A stretch of DNA of 64,000 bases from Gemmatimonadota bacterium (GTDB taxonomy: Bacteria; Gemmatimonadota; Gemmatimonadetes; Longimicrobiales; Gaopeijiaceae), in the NCBI GenBank assembly GCA_007125845.1, contig SLCK01000004.1:1-64000 (forward strand), in the 5' to 3' direction. The notes under the pieces were generated by a model. The model saw only the letters and a program-made list of their open reading frames with translations, did not search any database and had not been told where the DNA came from. Of this stretch, positions 35,719 through 44,376 are shown in pieces. The translations under genes and the position numbers were made by a program. Within the stretch, counting starts at the first letter, position 1. Each line of letters starts with the position of its first letter.

Positions 35719-37467
35719 CTACGAGTTGATCTTGACCAGCGAGCCCTGGATTCCCAGAACCGCCGAGGCTTCCAGGTCCAGGGTCGCTGACGACTGGATC
35801 GAGCACGGTCCAGTGGAGGACGCGTCGAGCTTGGCGCCTTCGAGCTCCACGGTACCGGAGGGTGCCGAGATCGCGACGTCCTTTCCGGATCCCGCCTCGA
35901 TGGTCACCCCGTCCGCCCCCAGCAGGATGCGGTTGCCCTCGGGGTCGCCCAGCTCGATCTCCCCGGAGCCGTCCGAGAGTCGAACGCGCCGGCCGTCGGA
36001 GGTTTCGAGGACGATCCCGGCTTCGTCGCCGTCCTCGAAGGTCACCCGGTGGCCTTCACGGCTGACGATCGTTCGGCGGTGATTCTCTTCCGTTGCCGTC
36101 TCCGGGGGCGAGCTGCTTCCGTTCCAGAGGGCGCCGACGACCACCGGGTAGCGGGGGTCTCCGCCCAGAAAGCTCACCAGGACCTCGTCGTCCGGCTCGG
36201 GGAGAAAAAAGTGTCCCCGATCCCCGCCGGCATCGGGTCGCCCGAGCCGGGCTCGCAGGGGCGGGAAGTCCGCATCGAGCCAGGGAAACCGCACCCGCAC
36301 GCCGCCCCAGCCCTCCGGGTCGTCGAGGTCGGTGACCACGGCGGGGTGCACCCCGGTAGCCCGACCGCCCGGTCGCTCGGGCCGGGCCGAAGGGATCGGG
36401 GGATGACCGAGTTGGAATTCGGTCACGTAGCGATCGTGGTCCAGGAGGTGTCGCACCGCGGTGAGGTACTGGGGACCGTTGAATCGAGTCCCCACCCCCT
36501 CGATCGCGACCAGCGTGTCGATCCGGAGGGCCGGCACGCCCAGCGACCGGCCTCGTCCCGACCGGAAAGCGAGCGATTCCCTGGTCATCCGGCCTCGGGC
36601 CCGGGCCTCGAGCTCGGCGGGGGGTATGGGACCCGGCTGCCCGAGTCGCTCGTGCCGGTCGGGCCAACCCGCCTCATCGAGCGTCTGTCTCAGGGACTCT
36701 CCGTTCCCGGAGGGCGAGCCCTCGCGGCCTGCCTCCAGCGAACCCTCTTCCGGACTCTGACTCGCGGGATTCCAGCTCGACCTGTAGGACGCTTCCAGGC
36801 GTTCGAAGGACTCCTCTCCGACCTGCAGCTCCTGCACGTTGCCGCCCCAGCGCAGCGTCGCGACCGGGGGGTCCCCGAACTCGGGCGGCCGGAAGACAAG
36901 CGTCCGGTCCCTCACATAGAGGACCCATCCGAGCACGTGGGCGCGGCGCACGAGGTAGTCCCATGCCGACTCCCTCCACTGGACCAGGACGGGATGATCG
37001 GGACCGTCCTCACCTTGTTGGACCTCCAGTCCAGCCCCCTGCGCGATCGACCGGCACGCTCCCAGGTCCGAGGTTTCCTCGAAGGCGCGCGATCTTCGGG
37101 GGCCTGCGAGCACGCTGCCCCTGCAGCGGCAGGCGACTTCCAGCGTCGGAACGCGGCCGGTCAGGAAGTTCCCCCGCACACCGGTGATCACCCCCGAGAA
37201 GACGGATTGAAGCTCGGCGCCGTAGCCCATCTGTACCTCGACCTCAGCTCCCGAGCGGAAGGGGCCTTCGTCGGAGTGCTTGATCCGGTCGGCCTCCTCG
37301 TCCCAGTTGCGAAGGAGGAGCTGGGCGCGCCCGAGGCGACCCACCTCCTCGTGGACGTCCACCCTCAGGAGGTCCGAGCGAATGGACCGGGACAGGAGTT
37401 CCCCTCCGATGTGGATCGCGACGTCCGGTCGATCCGGGGGGCCGGACACGGGTAGGGTCCTCGACAT
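35719..37467 (-). CDS. VgrG-like central spike protein (Afp8-like)
   Basis: A 582-residue gp27/gp5-type spike. The N-terminal hub domain spans about residues 1-350, an OB-fold region lies about 370-450 (VRVRFPWLDADFPPLRARLG, then FFLPEPDDEVLVSFLGGDPR), and the C-terminal beta-helix consists of short alternating repeats (VTFEDGDEAGIVLETSDGRR and following). The trimeric spike supports the PAAR tip. No extra C-terminal effector domain is attached. The start follows the LysM gene stop directly. Confidence 0.93.
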   Translation of the reverse strand: MSRTLPVSGPPDRPDVAIHIGGELLSRSIRSDLLRVDVHEEVGRLGRAQLLLRNWDEEADRIKHSDEGPFRSGAEVEVQMGYGAELQSVFSGVITGVRGNFLTGRVPTLEVACRCRGSVLAGPRRSRAFEETSDLGACRSIAQGAGLEVQQGEDGPDHPVLVQWRESAWDYLVRRAHVLGWVLYVRDRTLVFRPPEFGDPPVATLRWGGNVQELQVGEESFERLEASYRSSWNPASQSPEEGSLEAGREGSPSGNGESLRQTLDEAGWPDRHERLGQPGPIPPAELEARARGRMTRESLAFRSGRGRSLGVPALRIDTLVAIEGVGTRFNGPQYLTAVRHLLDHDRYVTEFQLGHPPIPSARPERPGGRATGVHPAVVTDLDDPEGWGGVRVRFPWLDADFPPLRARLGRPDAGGDRGHFFLPEPDDEVLVSFLGGDPRYPVVVGALWNGSSSPPETATEENHRRTIVSREGHRVTFEDGDEAGIVLETSDGRRVRLSDGSGEIELGDPEGNRILLGADGVTIEAGSGKDVAISAPSGTVELEGAKLDASSTGPCSIQSSATLDLEASAVLGIQGSLVKINS

Positions 37468-38142
37468 TCAGCGCTCCAGGGGCGGGAGGATCAACTCGAG
37501 TCCCGAGGGGAGCTCGCGGGGATTTTCGAGCCCGTTCACCTCCGCCAGCGGCCTCCAGTAGCGGGTGTCCCCGTAAACCTGCTGGGCGATAGCGTCGATC
37601 GACTGACCTTCCTCGACGGTCCAGCTCTGGTAGAGGTCGGGCGAGGAGGCCCGTTCCCGGTTCACCCTCTCCTGCTCGCCCATCACCTCTTCGAACGAGG
37701 CCGAGATCCGGGCGCGGAGGGGTTCGCCGGCACGGTCGAAGAGGACGAAGGCGGCCGTTGCAGTCTTGAGGACGCACGGCAGGTCCAGCGGTCCCCAGCG
37801 CACCCTCAGGTATGCGGGTCGGTGATCCTCGCCCCGAAAGCGCATCAAGCCGAGGAACTCCTTCACCCGCTCGGTCACGGGACCCGGGTCCCCGATCACC
37901 CCCGTGCCGTCCAACAGGAAGGTCACCGAGAGTTGGTCGGGAAGACCGTGCGCGAACGCCGTTGCGGGGCGGCTCGTCCCCTGCGTCGGAGGAGAGTCGT
38001 ACCGATTCGCCCGCGTGAGGGAATAGTCGGATGGGTTGAAGAGGACCACCCATTCTCCGTCGGCCTCGTCGAATTCGTGGTCCGGATAGGTCTCGATCAC
38101 CAACTTGTCGAGCTGCCGGTCGTCGAACTCGTGGGTTCCCAT
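37468..38142 (-). CDS. LysM-containing eCIS baseplate hub protein (Afp7-like)
   Basis: A 224-residue protein. The N-terminal domain resembles tube-initiator/hub proteins (VVLFNPSDYSLTRANRY, then LSVTFLLDGTGV). The C-terminus carries a LysM-like module (WTVEEGQSIDAIAQQVYGD, then LEVNGL-type NGLENPRELPSG). This is the standard partner of the VgrG-like gene in eCIS loci, and it connects tube and spike. Confidence 0.9.
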   Translation of the reverse strand: MGTHEFDDRQLDKLVIETYPDHEFDEADGEWVVLFNPSDYSLTRANRYDSPPTQGTSRPATAFAHGLPDQLSVTFLLDGTGVIGDPGPVTERVKEFLGLMRFRGEDHRPAYLRVRWGPLDLPCVLKTATAAFVLFDRAGEPLRARISASFEEVMGEQERVNRERASSPDLYQSWTVEEGQSIDAIAQQVYGDTRYWRPLAEVNGLENPRELPSGLELILPPLER

Positions 38143-38143
38143 C

Positions 38144-38323
38144 TCAGGGTCCCCATTCCAGGCGCAGTCGCGCCAGGACCTCTTCCGTCACTCGGCGCAC
38201 CAGCTCGTCGGAAGGCTCGACGGCGCCCCCGTCCCGGTTCGCTTCGTCGCCCGAGCCCGAGCCTCGATCTGATTCAGGACGCATGACGACCTCGCTGGTG
38301 ATCTCCCCGATGATGACCGGCAT
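38144..38323 (-). CDS. Small eCIS protein of the DUF5908 (Afp6-like) type
   Basis: A 59-residue protein. It starts with MPVIIGEITSEVVMR, the hydrophobic strand typical of the tiny DUF5908 proteins found between tube and LysM genes, and ends in an amphipathic helix (DELVRRVTEEVLARLRLE). AAGGAG lies about 10 nt upstream of the ATG. It ends 1 nt before the LysM gene start. The order tube, small protein, LysM, VgrG supports the call more than the sequence alone does. Confidence 0.78.
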   Translation of the reverse strand: MPVIIGEITSEVVMRPESDRGSGSGDEANRDGGAVEPSDELVRRVTEEVLARLRLEWGP

Positions 38324-38406
38324 TGAGTCCGTTCTCCTTTGTTTAGGATTTCATGGGCTTCTGCGTGCGCCCCGGAGCGCCCGCATCGTCGTGCATTCCG
38401 TGATGG

Positions 38407-38856
38407 CTACTCGCGGATACGGATCCCGCGATGGGCAATCTCGATCGTCTCGAAGGCGACCTCCGGGGAGAGGCTCTGGAGCTCGGGGCCCGTCCATTTC
38501 ACCGGGAATCCGCCGGTGAAGGCCCAGACGCGCAGTGGCTCGCTCCCCGCCTCGGGCGAGGAGAGGAGGTGGACCTCGCCCTCCTTCGGTGCCACGGTGC
38601 CCTCTTCGAGCCATTGGACGAACCAGTCCCAGAGATCGGTGCCCTGCGCGATGCCGCGCTTCAAGACGAGGAGGGGCGGGCGGCCCTGCGAGGGCAGGGT
38701 CCAGGTGAATCGATTCTCACCGCCCTCGTGATACTCCTCGGTGGCGACCTCCAGTGAGAGGCCCGAGCACTCGCTGCATCGGATCTCGCCCACATCCTCG
38801 ACCTCGATGCGGAAGAGGAAGTTGACGAAGGGGTCGTCGTCCCGGCGTTCGCCCAT
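38407..38856 (-). CDS. Second eCIS tube protein (Afp5-like, gp19 family)
   Basis: A 149-residue inner-tube family protein (T4 gp19-like): DPFVNFLFRIEVEDV, CSGLSLEVATEEYHEGG and LVLKRGIAQGTDLWDWF. Two tube-type genes in a row are usual in eCIS, and the second commonly forms the tube-baseplate junction. Its start overlaps the stop of the preceding tube gene by 1 nt (TGATG). The 83-nt gap to the next gene shows nothing special. Confidence 0.94.
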   Translation of the reverse strand: MGERRDDDPFVNFLFRIEVEDVGEIRCSECSGLSLEVATEEYHEGGENRFTWTLPSQGRPPLLVLKRGIAQGTDLWDWFVQWLEEGTVAPKEGEVHLLSSPEAGSEPLRVWAFTGGFPVKWTGPELQSLSPEVAFETIEIAHRGIRIRE

Positions 38857-39290
38857 CAGGTGCTGATCTTCAGGCCTTCGTGCGCGAACTCGAGGGTCTC
38901 GATCGCAATTTCATTGCCGGTCCCGTCCAGGGACGGCCCCTCCACCTTCACGGGCCAGGCCTGGGTCATCTGCCAGGTCATCACCGGCTCATGTTCCTCA
39001 TTCAGGAGCGAGACGGTCACGTCGCGTCTCTCGACGGCCCCGGCCTGCAGGGTGTTCCACCACTCCCAGAAGCCGTTGGCCGAGCTCATGATCCCTCGCT
39101 TGAGGGTCACGTTGCCGTACTTCTTCAGTCCGGGAATCTTCCGGGGGGAGAGTTGCTTGTCGGCTCCGCCCCGATACTCGATCGGCTCGGACTCCATCGT
39201 GAGGCCGCTCACTTCGGAGAAGTTTACGGCGTCGTCGTCATCCCCCCACTGCACCTGGAAGTGAAGGGCGGTCAGCGGATAGTTCGACAT
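38856..39290 (-). CDS. Main eCIS inner tube protein (Afp1-like, gp19 family)
   Basis: A 144-residue tube protein. Key segments are YPLTALHFQVQWG, FSEVSGLTMESEPIEYRGG, KKYGNVTLKRGIMSS and the last strand IAIETLEFAHEGL. These hexameric rings form the tube driven out by sheath contraction. It lies 85 nt after the sheath gene, the largest gap in the early part of the operon. Confidence 0.95.
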   Translation of the reverse strand: MSNYPLTALHFQVQWGDDDDAVNFSEVSGLTMESEPIEYRGGADKQLSPRKIPGLKKYGNVTLKRGIMSSANGFWEWWNTLQAGAVERRDVTVSLLNEEHEPVMTWQMTQAWPVKVEGPSLDGTGNEIAIETLEFAHEGLKIST

Positions 39291-39375
39291 GCTCTGAGGC
39301 TCCGTGGGATTGGGAGGTTGCGTTCACGGCGTCCGCGCGAAGCGGCGGACCCGTTCCGGACTGGCGACCCGATGC

Positions 39376-41952
39376 TCACTCCGAGGGTGCCTTGTGGCTG
39401 ATCCGGAAGACGACGAACTCGGCGGGCCGAACCGCGGCGATCGCGACCTCCACGATGAGGAGGCCGAGATCGATGTCGGTCTGCGTCATAGTGGTGCCAA
39501 GCCCACAGCGCACCATGTAGGCCTCGTCCGGGCTGCTGCCCTGCAGGGCTCCGGCTCGCCAGAGCTGATCCAGGAAGTTCTCGGCCGACACCCGGACCCT
39601 GAGCCAGGTGTTCGCATTGTTCGGCTCGAAGACAACCCACTGGGTGCCCCTTTCGATCGAGTTCTCCACGAAGAGGAAGAGCCGGCGGACGTTGACGTAG
39701 CGCCACTGGGTGTCGTCGGTGAGGTTCCGCGCTCCCCAGATCCGGATGCCGCGTCCCATGAACTGCCGAACGAGGTTGACCGAGCGGGGATTCAGGGCGT
39801 CCTGGCGCTCGCGGGTGTAGTCGCGAGCCAGGCCGACCACGCCGCGCAGCGCCTCGTTCGCCGGGGCCTTGTGTACGCCCCTCTCGCGGTCGGTGCGGGC
39901 GAACGTTCCGAGAACGTAGCCGCTCGGCGGCACCTCGATCACCCGGCGAGAAGCCTTGGGACGGGGATTGAGGATCTTGAGGAAGGGGGCGTAGGCGGAC
40001 GCGTAGGTCGAATCCAGATACTGGAGCCGGAAATCGAGGAGCGCCTGGTCGTCGCCGGTGTCCGGCAGGTCGAGGACTGCGAATCGGTTCATCTTCTCGC
40101 AGTGTGAGACCACCCGGTTCAGCGCCGCGGCGCGGCTCAAGTCGTCTTCGAGGAGGAGGGCGTCCGGGGAAGCGACGAGGGCGGGCTCCTCTACCGCTTC
40201 GAGGGCTTCCAACCCGGAGCGGAGAGCGGCGTCGGTGAAGGTGCCGTCCTGCCCGTCCCGGTCGTGCAGCGCTCCCGCGGGAAGATGGGTCGCATCCAGT
40301 CCGGACTCCTCCAGTAGCTCGCCCACGGTCAGGTAGCGCGACACCTCGTTGATCACGCCATCGCCGGCGAAGTAACGAGGATGATCCGGGTGGAGCCCGA
40401 GGTCGCCGAACTCCTCCGAATCGACGACGTCGCCGCCATCCACTTTCTCGACCCGAACGCGGAAACGGAGGGGCTGAACGCGGGTCGTCTGCCATGCCCA
40501 GAGGAGGAAGTGGCCCGGTTCCAGGCTGGTGCCGGGGTCGAGATCCTCGGCCAGGACGACCAGGTACAGGTCCGAGGGGGCGCCTTCCGGGCTGCTCACC
40601 GACTCGATGGCGACGATCTCCCCTCCGATCTCGACACGCTGGCCTGCGGAAGGTGGCTCGGCCGAGTGGACGAGGATCCCGTCCGTGAGTGCGTCGGGCT
40701 CGAGGGCTGCCCTGACCAGGTCGAAGTCGTCGTCCAGGTCCCCGGACTCGAGCGTGAATCCGCCGCCGGTCCTCCGGATACGGACGACGGTCGCCCCATC
40801 GTTGCCCACCAGTTCGAGCTCCATTCCGACGGGAACGAAAGAGTAGCGCCCCGCCAGCTCCGGAAGGGTTGGCGAGGAGAGACTCACCTCCTCCTCGAAG
40901 CGGAAGAGCCACACCGTGCTCCGGATCAGGAGGGCCTCGCCCGCCCCCACCGATTCCTCGAATCCGTAGCTGCCCGCAGAGAACCCCGCCTCGAGCCCGG
41001 ACGCGACCACGCGGGCCCGGTCCCCCCCGCGGGAGCTGGGCGGAGCGTGGGACTCGACGAAGTGGATGCCCCCGTGCGACATCGACGCGCCCGCCATTCG
41101 CTTGTCCGCCTTCCACCAGCGGCGGACGGGTGCGAACTGGGCGCCCGGGATGGCCGCCGAGAGCTCGTCCGCGAGGGTGAGATCGAGACGCATTCCGCGG
41201 GACCGGGCCTCAATCACCAATCCGGTCCGCCGGCTTCCGTCTGGCAGCTCCGCGGCCACGACGTCCCCCCGCCGGATTCCCTTTCCCGTGGACAGCGAGA
41301 TCCGGTCATCGCCCGCGGGCGCCAGGCCGAACACCCAGCTCTCTCCCGCCGCGAAGGTGCCGTCGTCTCGCGGAAGGAGGGTGAGCGCACCGTCTTCGAT
41401 CTCGGTGATCTCGGCGTCCACCTCCGCGGAGCCGTCTCTGGAGCGTAGACGAACGGTCATCCCCGGTTCGGCACCGCTCGTCGAGGCGACCTCCACGTGG
41501 ACGGCCTCTCCGTCCTCCACCGTCACCCCTGCTGTAAGGGGGCTTCCGTAGAAGGCGCCGCCACCCCGGTCCGCGTCGGGAGCCACGCGGAGACGAAGTC
41601 GCTCCCCCCAGGCCCCCGGCGACGAGGCGAAGGCGTGGAACACGGTGTCTCCCGAGCTTCCCCTCACGGCCCAGCGTGTCGCCTCGGCTCCGTTCTCGCT
41701 GCGCACCACGAAGCAGGCGCTTCCCCCGTTCTCGAAGAAGCCGAAGACGCTCTCCGGGAGGAATCCCTCATCGAGCCAGCCGCCGTACCGGTCCACGTAG
41801 TCGTTCCAGCTCGTCAGGCGCACGGGGGCGTGCACGGGGCCTCGCTCCGCACGGCCCAGGAAGGCGGCGGTGCTGGTCGGCACTCCGGCAATCGGCTTCG
41901 GGCCGGCGGAAACCTCTTCGATGTAGACGCCGGGGGAGAGATACTTGCTCAA
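39376..41952 (-). CDS. Contractile sheath protein with a large insertion
   Basis: An 858-residue sheath protein. The N-terminus KYLSPGVYIEEVSAGPKPI and the C-terminal half (RQFMGRGIRIWGARNL, then YVNVRRLFLFVENSIERG and EVAIAAVRPAEFVVF) are the conserved sheath core. Between about residues 110 and 515 is a beta-rich insertion not seen in the short sheaths of well-studied eCIS. The start is TTG 41952, supported by GGAGG 6 nt upstream and the canonical N-terminus. Only one sheath gene is present. Confidence 0.94.
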   Translation of the reverse strand: MSKYLSPGVYIEEVSAGPKPIAGVPTSTAAFLGRAERGPVHAPVRLTSWNDYVDRYGGWLDEGFLPESVFGFFENGGSACFVVRSENGAEATRWAVRGSSGDTVFHAFASSPGAWGERLRLRVAPDADRGGGAFYGSPLTAGVTVEDGEAVHVEVASTSGAEPGMTVRLRSRDGSAEVDAEITEIEDGALTLLPRDDGTFAAGESWVFGLAPAGDDRISLSTGKGIRRGDVVAAELPDGSRRTGLVIEARSRGMRLDLTLADELSAAIPGAQFAPVRRWWKADKRMAGASMSHGGIHFVESHAPPSSRGGDRARVVASGLEAGFSAGSYGFEESVGAGEALLIRSTVWLFRFEEEVSLSSPTLPELAGRYSFVPVGMELELVGNDGATVVRIRRTGGGFTLESGDLDDDFDLVRAALEPDALTDGILVHSAEPPSAGQRVEIGGEIVAIESVSSPEGAPSDLYLVVLAEDLDPGTSLEPGHFLLWAWQTTRVQPLRFRVRVEKVDGGDVVDSEEFGDLGLHPDHPRYFAGDGVINEVSRYLTVGELLEESGLDATHLPAGALHDRDGQDGTFTDAALRSGLEALEAVEEPALVASPDALLLEDDLSRAAALNRVVSHCEKMNRFAVLDLPDTGDDQALLDFRLQYLDSTYASAYAPFLKILNPRPKASRRVIEVPPSGYVLGTFARTDRERGVHKAPANEALRGVVGLARDYTRERQDALNPRSVNLVRQFMGRGIRIWGARNLTDDTQWRYVNVRRLFLFVENSIERGTQWVVFEPNNANTWLRVRVSAENFLDQLWRAGALQGSSPDEAYMVRCGLGTTMTQTDIDLGLLIVEVAIAAVRPAEFVVFRISHKAPSE

Positions 41953-41983
41953 CGATCACCTCCAGAGTGGGGCCCGAGGGGCC

Positions 41984-42547
41984 TCAGGGGACGATGAAGC
42001 GGATGCGGGTCACGGAACGAAAGGGGGTGGGAGCGCCATGCCCGACGGATTGGTTGTTGACGAGGACCCGGAAGGTCCGGAACCCGGGGTCCCACTGTCG
42101 TAGGGCCGAGCGATACAGGCCCGGATCCTCTTCGGCAAGCTCCACCACTTCTCCATTCGATGCGAGACGCACGGTCCGGCCGGTCCGGGGGACTCCGGAT
42201 CGCCGAACCAGCTCCACTTCGATCCGGGCGGGAAGGGGCGGCAGAAGAAAGGGCTCTTCGGGGGGTGAAGCTCGATCCAGCACGACCTCCCACCGACCCC
42301 CGTCCTCGAAGAAAAGCGCGGCCTCGGCCTCGGCCACCCTCACCTGAAGGCGGGTCTCCTCCGGTTCCTCGGGGAGGAACCGTGCGTCCGCCGAGAGCAG
42401 GACGCGGTCGCCCTTCACGGCAAGGCGCCACGGCGCCCAGACCGGCGGAAGGAGTCGGACGTCGATGCGCGGGAGGAGGACGTTCGCCCCCCCGGGGGCA
42501 AGTTGAAGCGAGTGGCGCAACTGGAGGACGCGGGACCTTAGGCTCAA
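41984..42547 (-). CDS. eCIS-locus protein of unknown function, possible cap component
   Basis: A 187-residue predicted beta-sandwich protein (INVRLL-like strands around VKGDRVLLSADARFL, ARIEVELVRRSG and GFRTFRVLVNNQSVG). I recognise no family. The start is TTG 42547 in a TTGA overlap with the DUF4255 stop, with GGAG 8 nt upstream. The open frame beyond 42547 only shadows the DUF4255 gene. Position between cap-type and sheath genes suggests a second cap or terminator protein. Confidence 0.7.
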   Translation of the reverse strand: MSLRSRVLQLRHSLQLAPGGANVLLPRIDVRLLPPVWAPWRLAVKGDRVLLSADARFLPEEPEETRLQVRVAEAEAALFFEDGGRWEVVLDRASPPEEPFLLPPLPARIEVELVRRSGVPRTGRTVRLASNGEVVELAEEDPGLYRSALRQWDPGFRTFRVLVNNQSVGHGAPTPFRSVTRIRFIVP

Positions 42548-43095
42548 CGGGCGGTCTCCAGGCGGAGCTCCCTCTCGCGCACCGGTCCTTCGCCCTCGGC
42601 TTCCAGGTTCGGTACGAAGGCCGGGGTCACCTCCAGGTAGAGGCTGAGCCGGAGGGGCCGGTTGAGGGCCGTCCACAGCTGGTTCATCTCTTCCATGCTC
42701 GGGCTCAGAATCCGGACCGAGAGTTCCCTGACCAAGCCAGAGAGCTCGGGGTCCAGATCCGGTGGACCGAGTATCGGGCGGGTGTGGAAGGCTTCCAGAA
42801 CGCGGGCTGTGCGCTCCTGTGCCTCGGGGTGGTCGTCGGAATTGTACGTCACGAGGTAACGGAGGAGAACCGCCATGGGAGGCCGCACGAAGCCGCGGTC
42901 CGTATGCACCTTGGGCCGGTTCCGGAGGTGAGGATCCGGGACCACGGAATAGAGACAGAGCACCAGACGATTCACCGGGAGCGGGTTCGAGCCGGCGTCC
43001 TCGTGCAGGGAATGGATGTCGATCCAATCCGCGCCCCCTTCGGGGATTCTCGACAGGAGGAAATCCTGGAGCGTTCTGGAAGTCGCAAGGAGCAA
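42544..43095 (-). CDS. DUF4255/Pvc16-type cap protein
   Basis: A 183-residue protein of the Pvc16 N-terminal family: TSRTLQDFLLSRIPEGG at the N-terminus, LVLCLYSVVPDPHLRNRP in the middle, and VLLRYLVTYNSDDHPEAQER with VLEAFHTRPILGP further on. This family caps the non-baseplate end of sheath and tube. It is the first gene of the eCIS operon. The start is probably TTG 43095, because the conserved part begins immediately after it. No strong ribosome site is visible, so the start is tentative. Confidence 0.85.
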   Translation of the reverse strand: MLLATSRTLQDFLLSRIPEGGADWIDIHSLHEDAGSNPLPVNRLVLCLYSVVPDPHLRNRPKVHTDRGFVRPPMAVLLRYLVTYNSDDHPEAQERTARVLEAFHTRPILGPPDLDPELSGLVRELSVRILSPSMEEMNQLWTALNRPLRLSLYLEVTPAFVPNLEAEGEGPVRERELRLETAR

Positions 43096-43223
43096 GGGGC
43101 CGTCCCGTGTTCAGGGTTCCGGCGAAGGATAGTCAGTTGGCGTCCCGGCCCCATCGCGGATTCGTCTCCTCTCTGTCCCGAGCCCGTCGAAGAGCCTATT
43201 GCCATCCTCATGGAATACACGAC

Positions 43224-43250
43224 GGGGCCCCCGGTTGGACCGGGGACCCC
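43224..43250 (-). terminator. Hairpin between the SARP regulator and the eCIS operon
   Basis: The arms at 43224-43234 and 43240-43250 pair over 11 bp with one mismatch around a five-base loop. It lies 30 nt past the SARP stop and about 130 nt before the first eCIS start. It lacks a T tract. It probably separates regulator transcription from the operon, whose own promoter would be between 43096 and 43223 but is not recognisable. Confidence 0.5.
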
Positions 43251-43279
43251 GCGGGGCAGGTGACGCTCCGCCTTCCGCG

Positions 43280-44143
43280 TCAGCGGTCGGGGAGGCGCCC
43301 GTGCTCTTGGGAGGAAAGGTGCGGCAGCTCGGGTTGAGGAAGGCGGGTGTTGGGCGGGGACGGGGGGAGCCGACTCTCAGTCGACCCGCACCCCAGGATC
43401 CAGCGGTAGAGACCTTCCGTTTCCGGCATCGGCTCTACCGCGAGCTCTTCCTTTAGAATCCTTCTCAGACGTCGGTGCTGGCGAATCGCCGACGGGCGAT
43501 CGCCCAACTCCTGGTACGCCCGCATGATCGCCCTGTGGGCCGGTTCGCGGAGCGGATCCGCCCGCACGATGGCCTGGGCGTGGTAGAGGCTCGTACGCCA
43601 AGCCTCCACCGCCTGGTAGTGGTTCACGAGGGAGTCGAGCATCGCGATGCGGCGCAGATGGAGCCTCTCCCGCTCGAGGAAGGCCCACTCCTCGAATACG
43701 CTCGGAAGAAGGTCACCGCCGTAGAGGAGCAGTGCGTTCTCGAGGGCGTCCACCATCTTCTGCGGAAGGATCGTCTGGCTCTCGATCGCGCCCCGACGCG
43801 CGGCCGCCTCGAACTCGTGCGCGTCAACGCGCACAAGTTCGGTGTCGGCGATGAAGCGCACTCGCTTCGCGTCCATCTGGAACCACGCGTCCGGGTCGAC
43901 CCCGTTTTCCTTCAAAGTTCGGCGAATCCGCCAGAGGGCGCTCCGCAGCGCCTTGCGCGCCGCGGACTCGGTGCGTTCGCCCCAGAGGGTGCCCGAAAGC
44001 ACGTCCCGGTCCGTCCACCGGTCGCGGTGGAGGAGGAGGAAGGCGAAGAGGTGCGCGGCACTTCGAGTCGGGAAGGAAGGCACCGGACGGTTGCCTACCC
44101 GGATGGACATCTGCCCCAATACTCGAATGTAAGCGTGCGCCAT
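43280..44143 (-). CDS. SARP/BTAD-type transcriptional regulator
   Basis: A 287-residue regulator. The N-terminal OmpR-like winged helix covers about residues 5-95 (AHLFAFLLLHRDRWTDRDVL, then WGERTESAARKALRSALWRIRR). The bacterial transcriptional activator domain covers about 100-260, with TPR-like helices ending in LRRILKEELAVEPMPET. The last 30 residues are Pro/Ser-rich. There is no sensor or ATPase domain, so it is a stand-alone SARP. Its position directly upstream in the same orientation suggests control of the eCIS operon, by inference. Confidence 0.88.
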   Translation of the reverse strand: MAHAYIRVLGQMSIRVGNRPVPSFPTRSAAHLFAFLLLHRDRWTDRDVLSGTLWGERTESAARKALRSALWRIRRTLKENGVDPDAWFQMDAKRVRFIADTELVRVDAHEFEAAARRGAIESQTILPQKMVDALENALLLYGGDLLPSVFEEWAFLERERLHLRRIAMLDSLVNHYQAVEAWRTSLYHAQAIVRADPLREPAHRAIMRAYQELGDRPSAIRQHRRLRRILKEELAVEPMPETEGLYRWILGCGSTESRLPPSPPNTRLPQPELPHLSSQEHGRLPDR

Positions 44144-44149
44144 GGCGGG

Positions 44150-44172
44150 GCCTGGATCGGAGCCTGGATCGG
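44150..44172 (-). repeat. Tandem 11-bp direct repeat at the SARP gene start
   Basis: GCCTGGATCGG occurs at 44150-44160 and again at 44162-44172 (plus strand), a 12-nt period, ending 7 nt before the SARP start codon. SARP proteins classically bind short direct repeats spaced about one helical turn, so this could be an autoregulatory site. The position overlapping the ribosome-binding region is unusual. The rest of 44173-44376 shows nothing I can identify. Confidence 0.4.
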
Positions 44173-44376
44173 CCGGGGAGCGACTCTCCCCTACGCGGCA
44201 CCGGGCCTATTCTGCCCGGTCGGACCGACTATATGGGCTCCCGACGATCGGAGCGTTTCGCTCGTCCCGGTTCTTGCCCTAGGGTAGAACCGAGGCCGCA
44301 TGGAATATTGGGCGTGTGGGGTGGCGGCGCAAGAATGGGCGGAAAGTGTTCGCCACACCCCTTCTGCAACAACCTG

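Noticed and set aside
42548-43027. N-terminal extension of the 187-residue eCIS protein
   Set aside because: It overlaps the DUF4255 gene in another frame and is low complexity. TTG 42547 with its overlap and ribosome site explains the start.
19394-43095. Prophage or type VI secretion system
   Set aside because: No capsid, portal, terminase or integrase genes and no TssJ/L/M or ClpV were found. DUF4255, DUF5908, LysM hub, CIS_TMP and DUF4157 genes point to eCIS.
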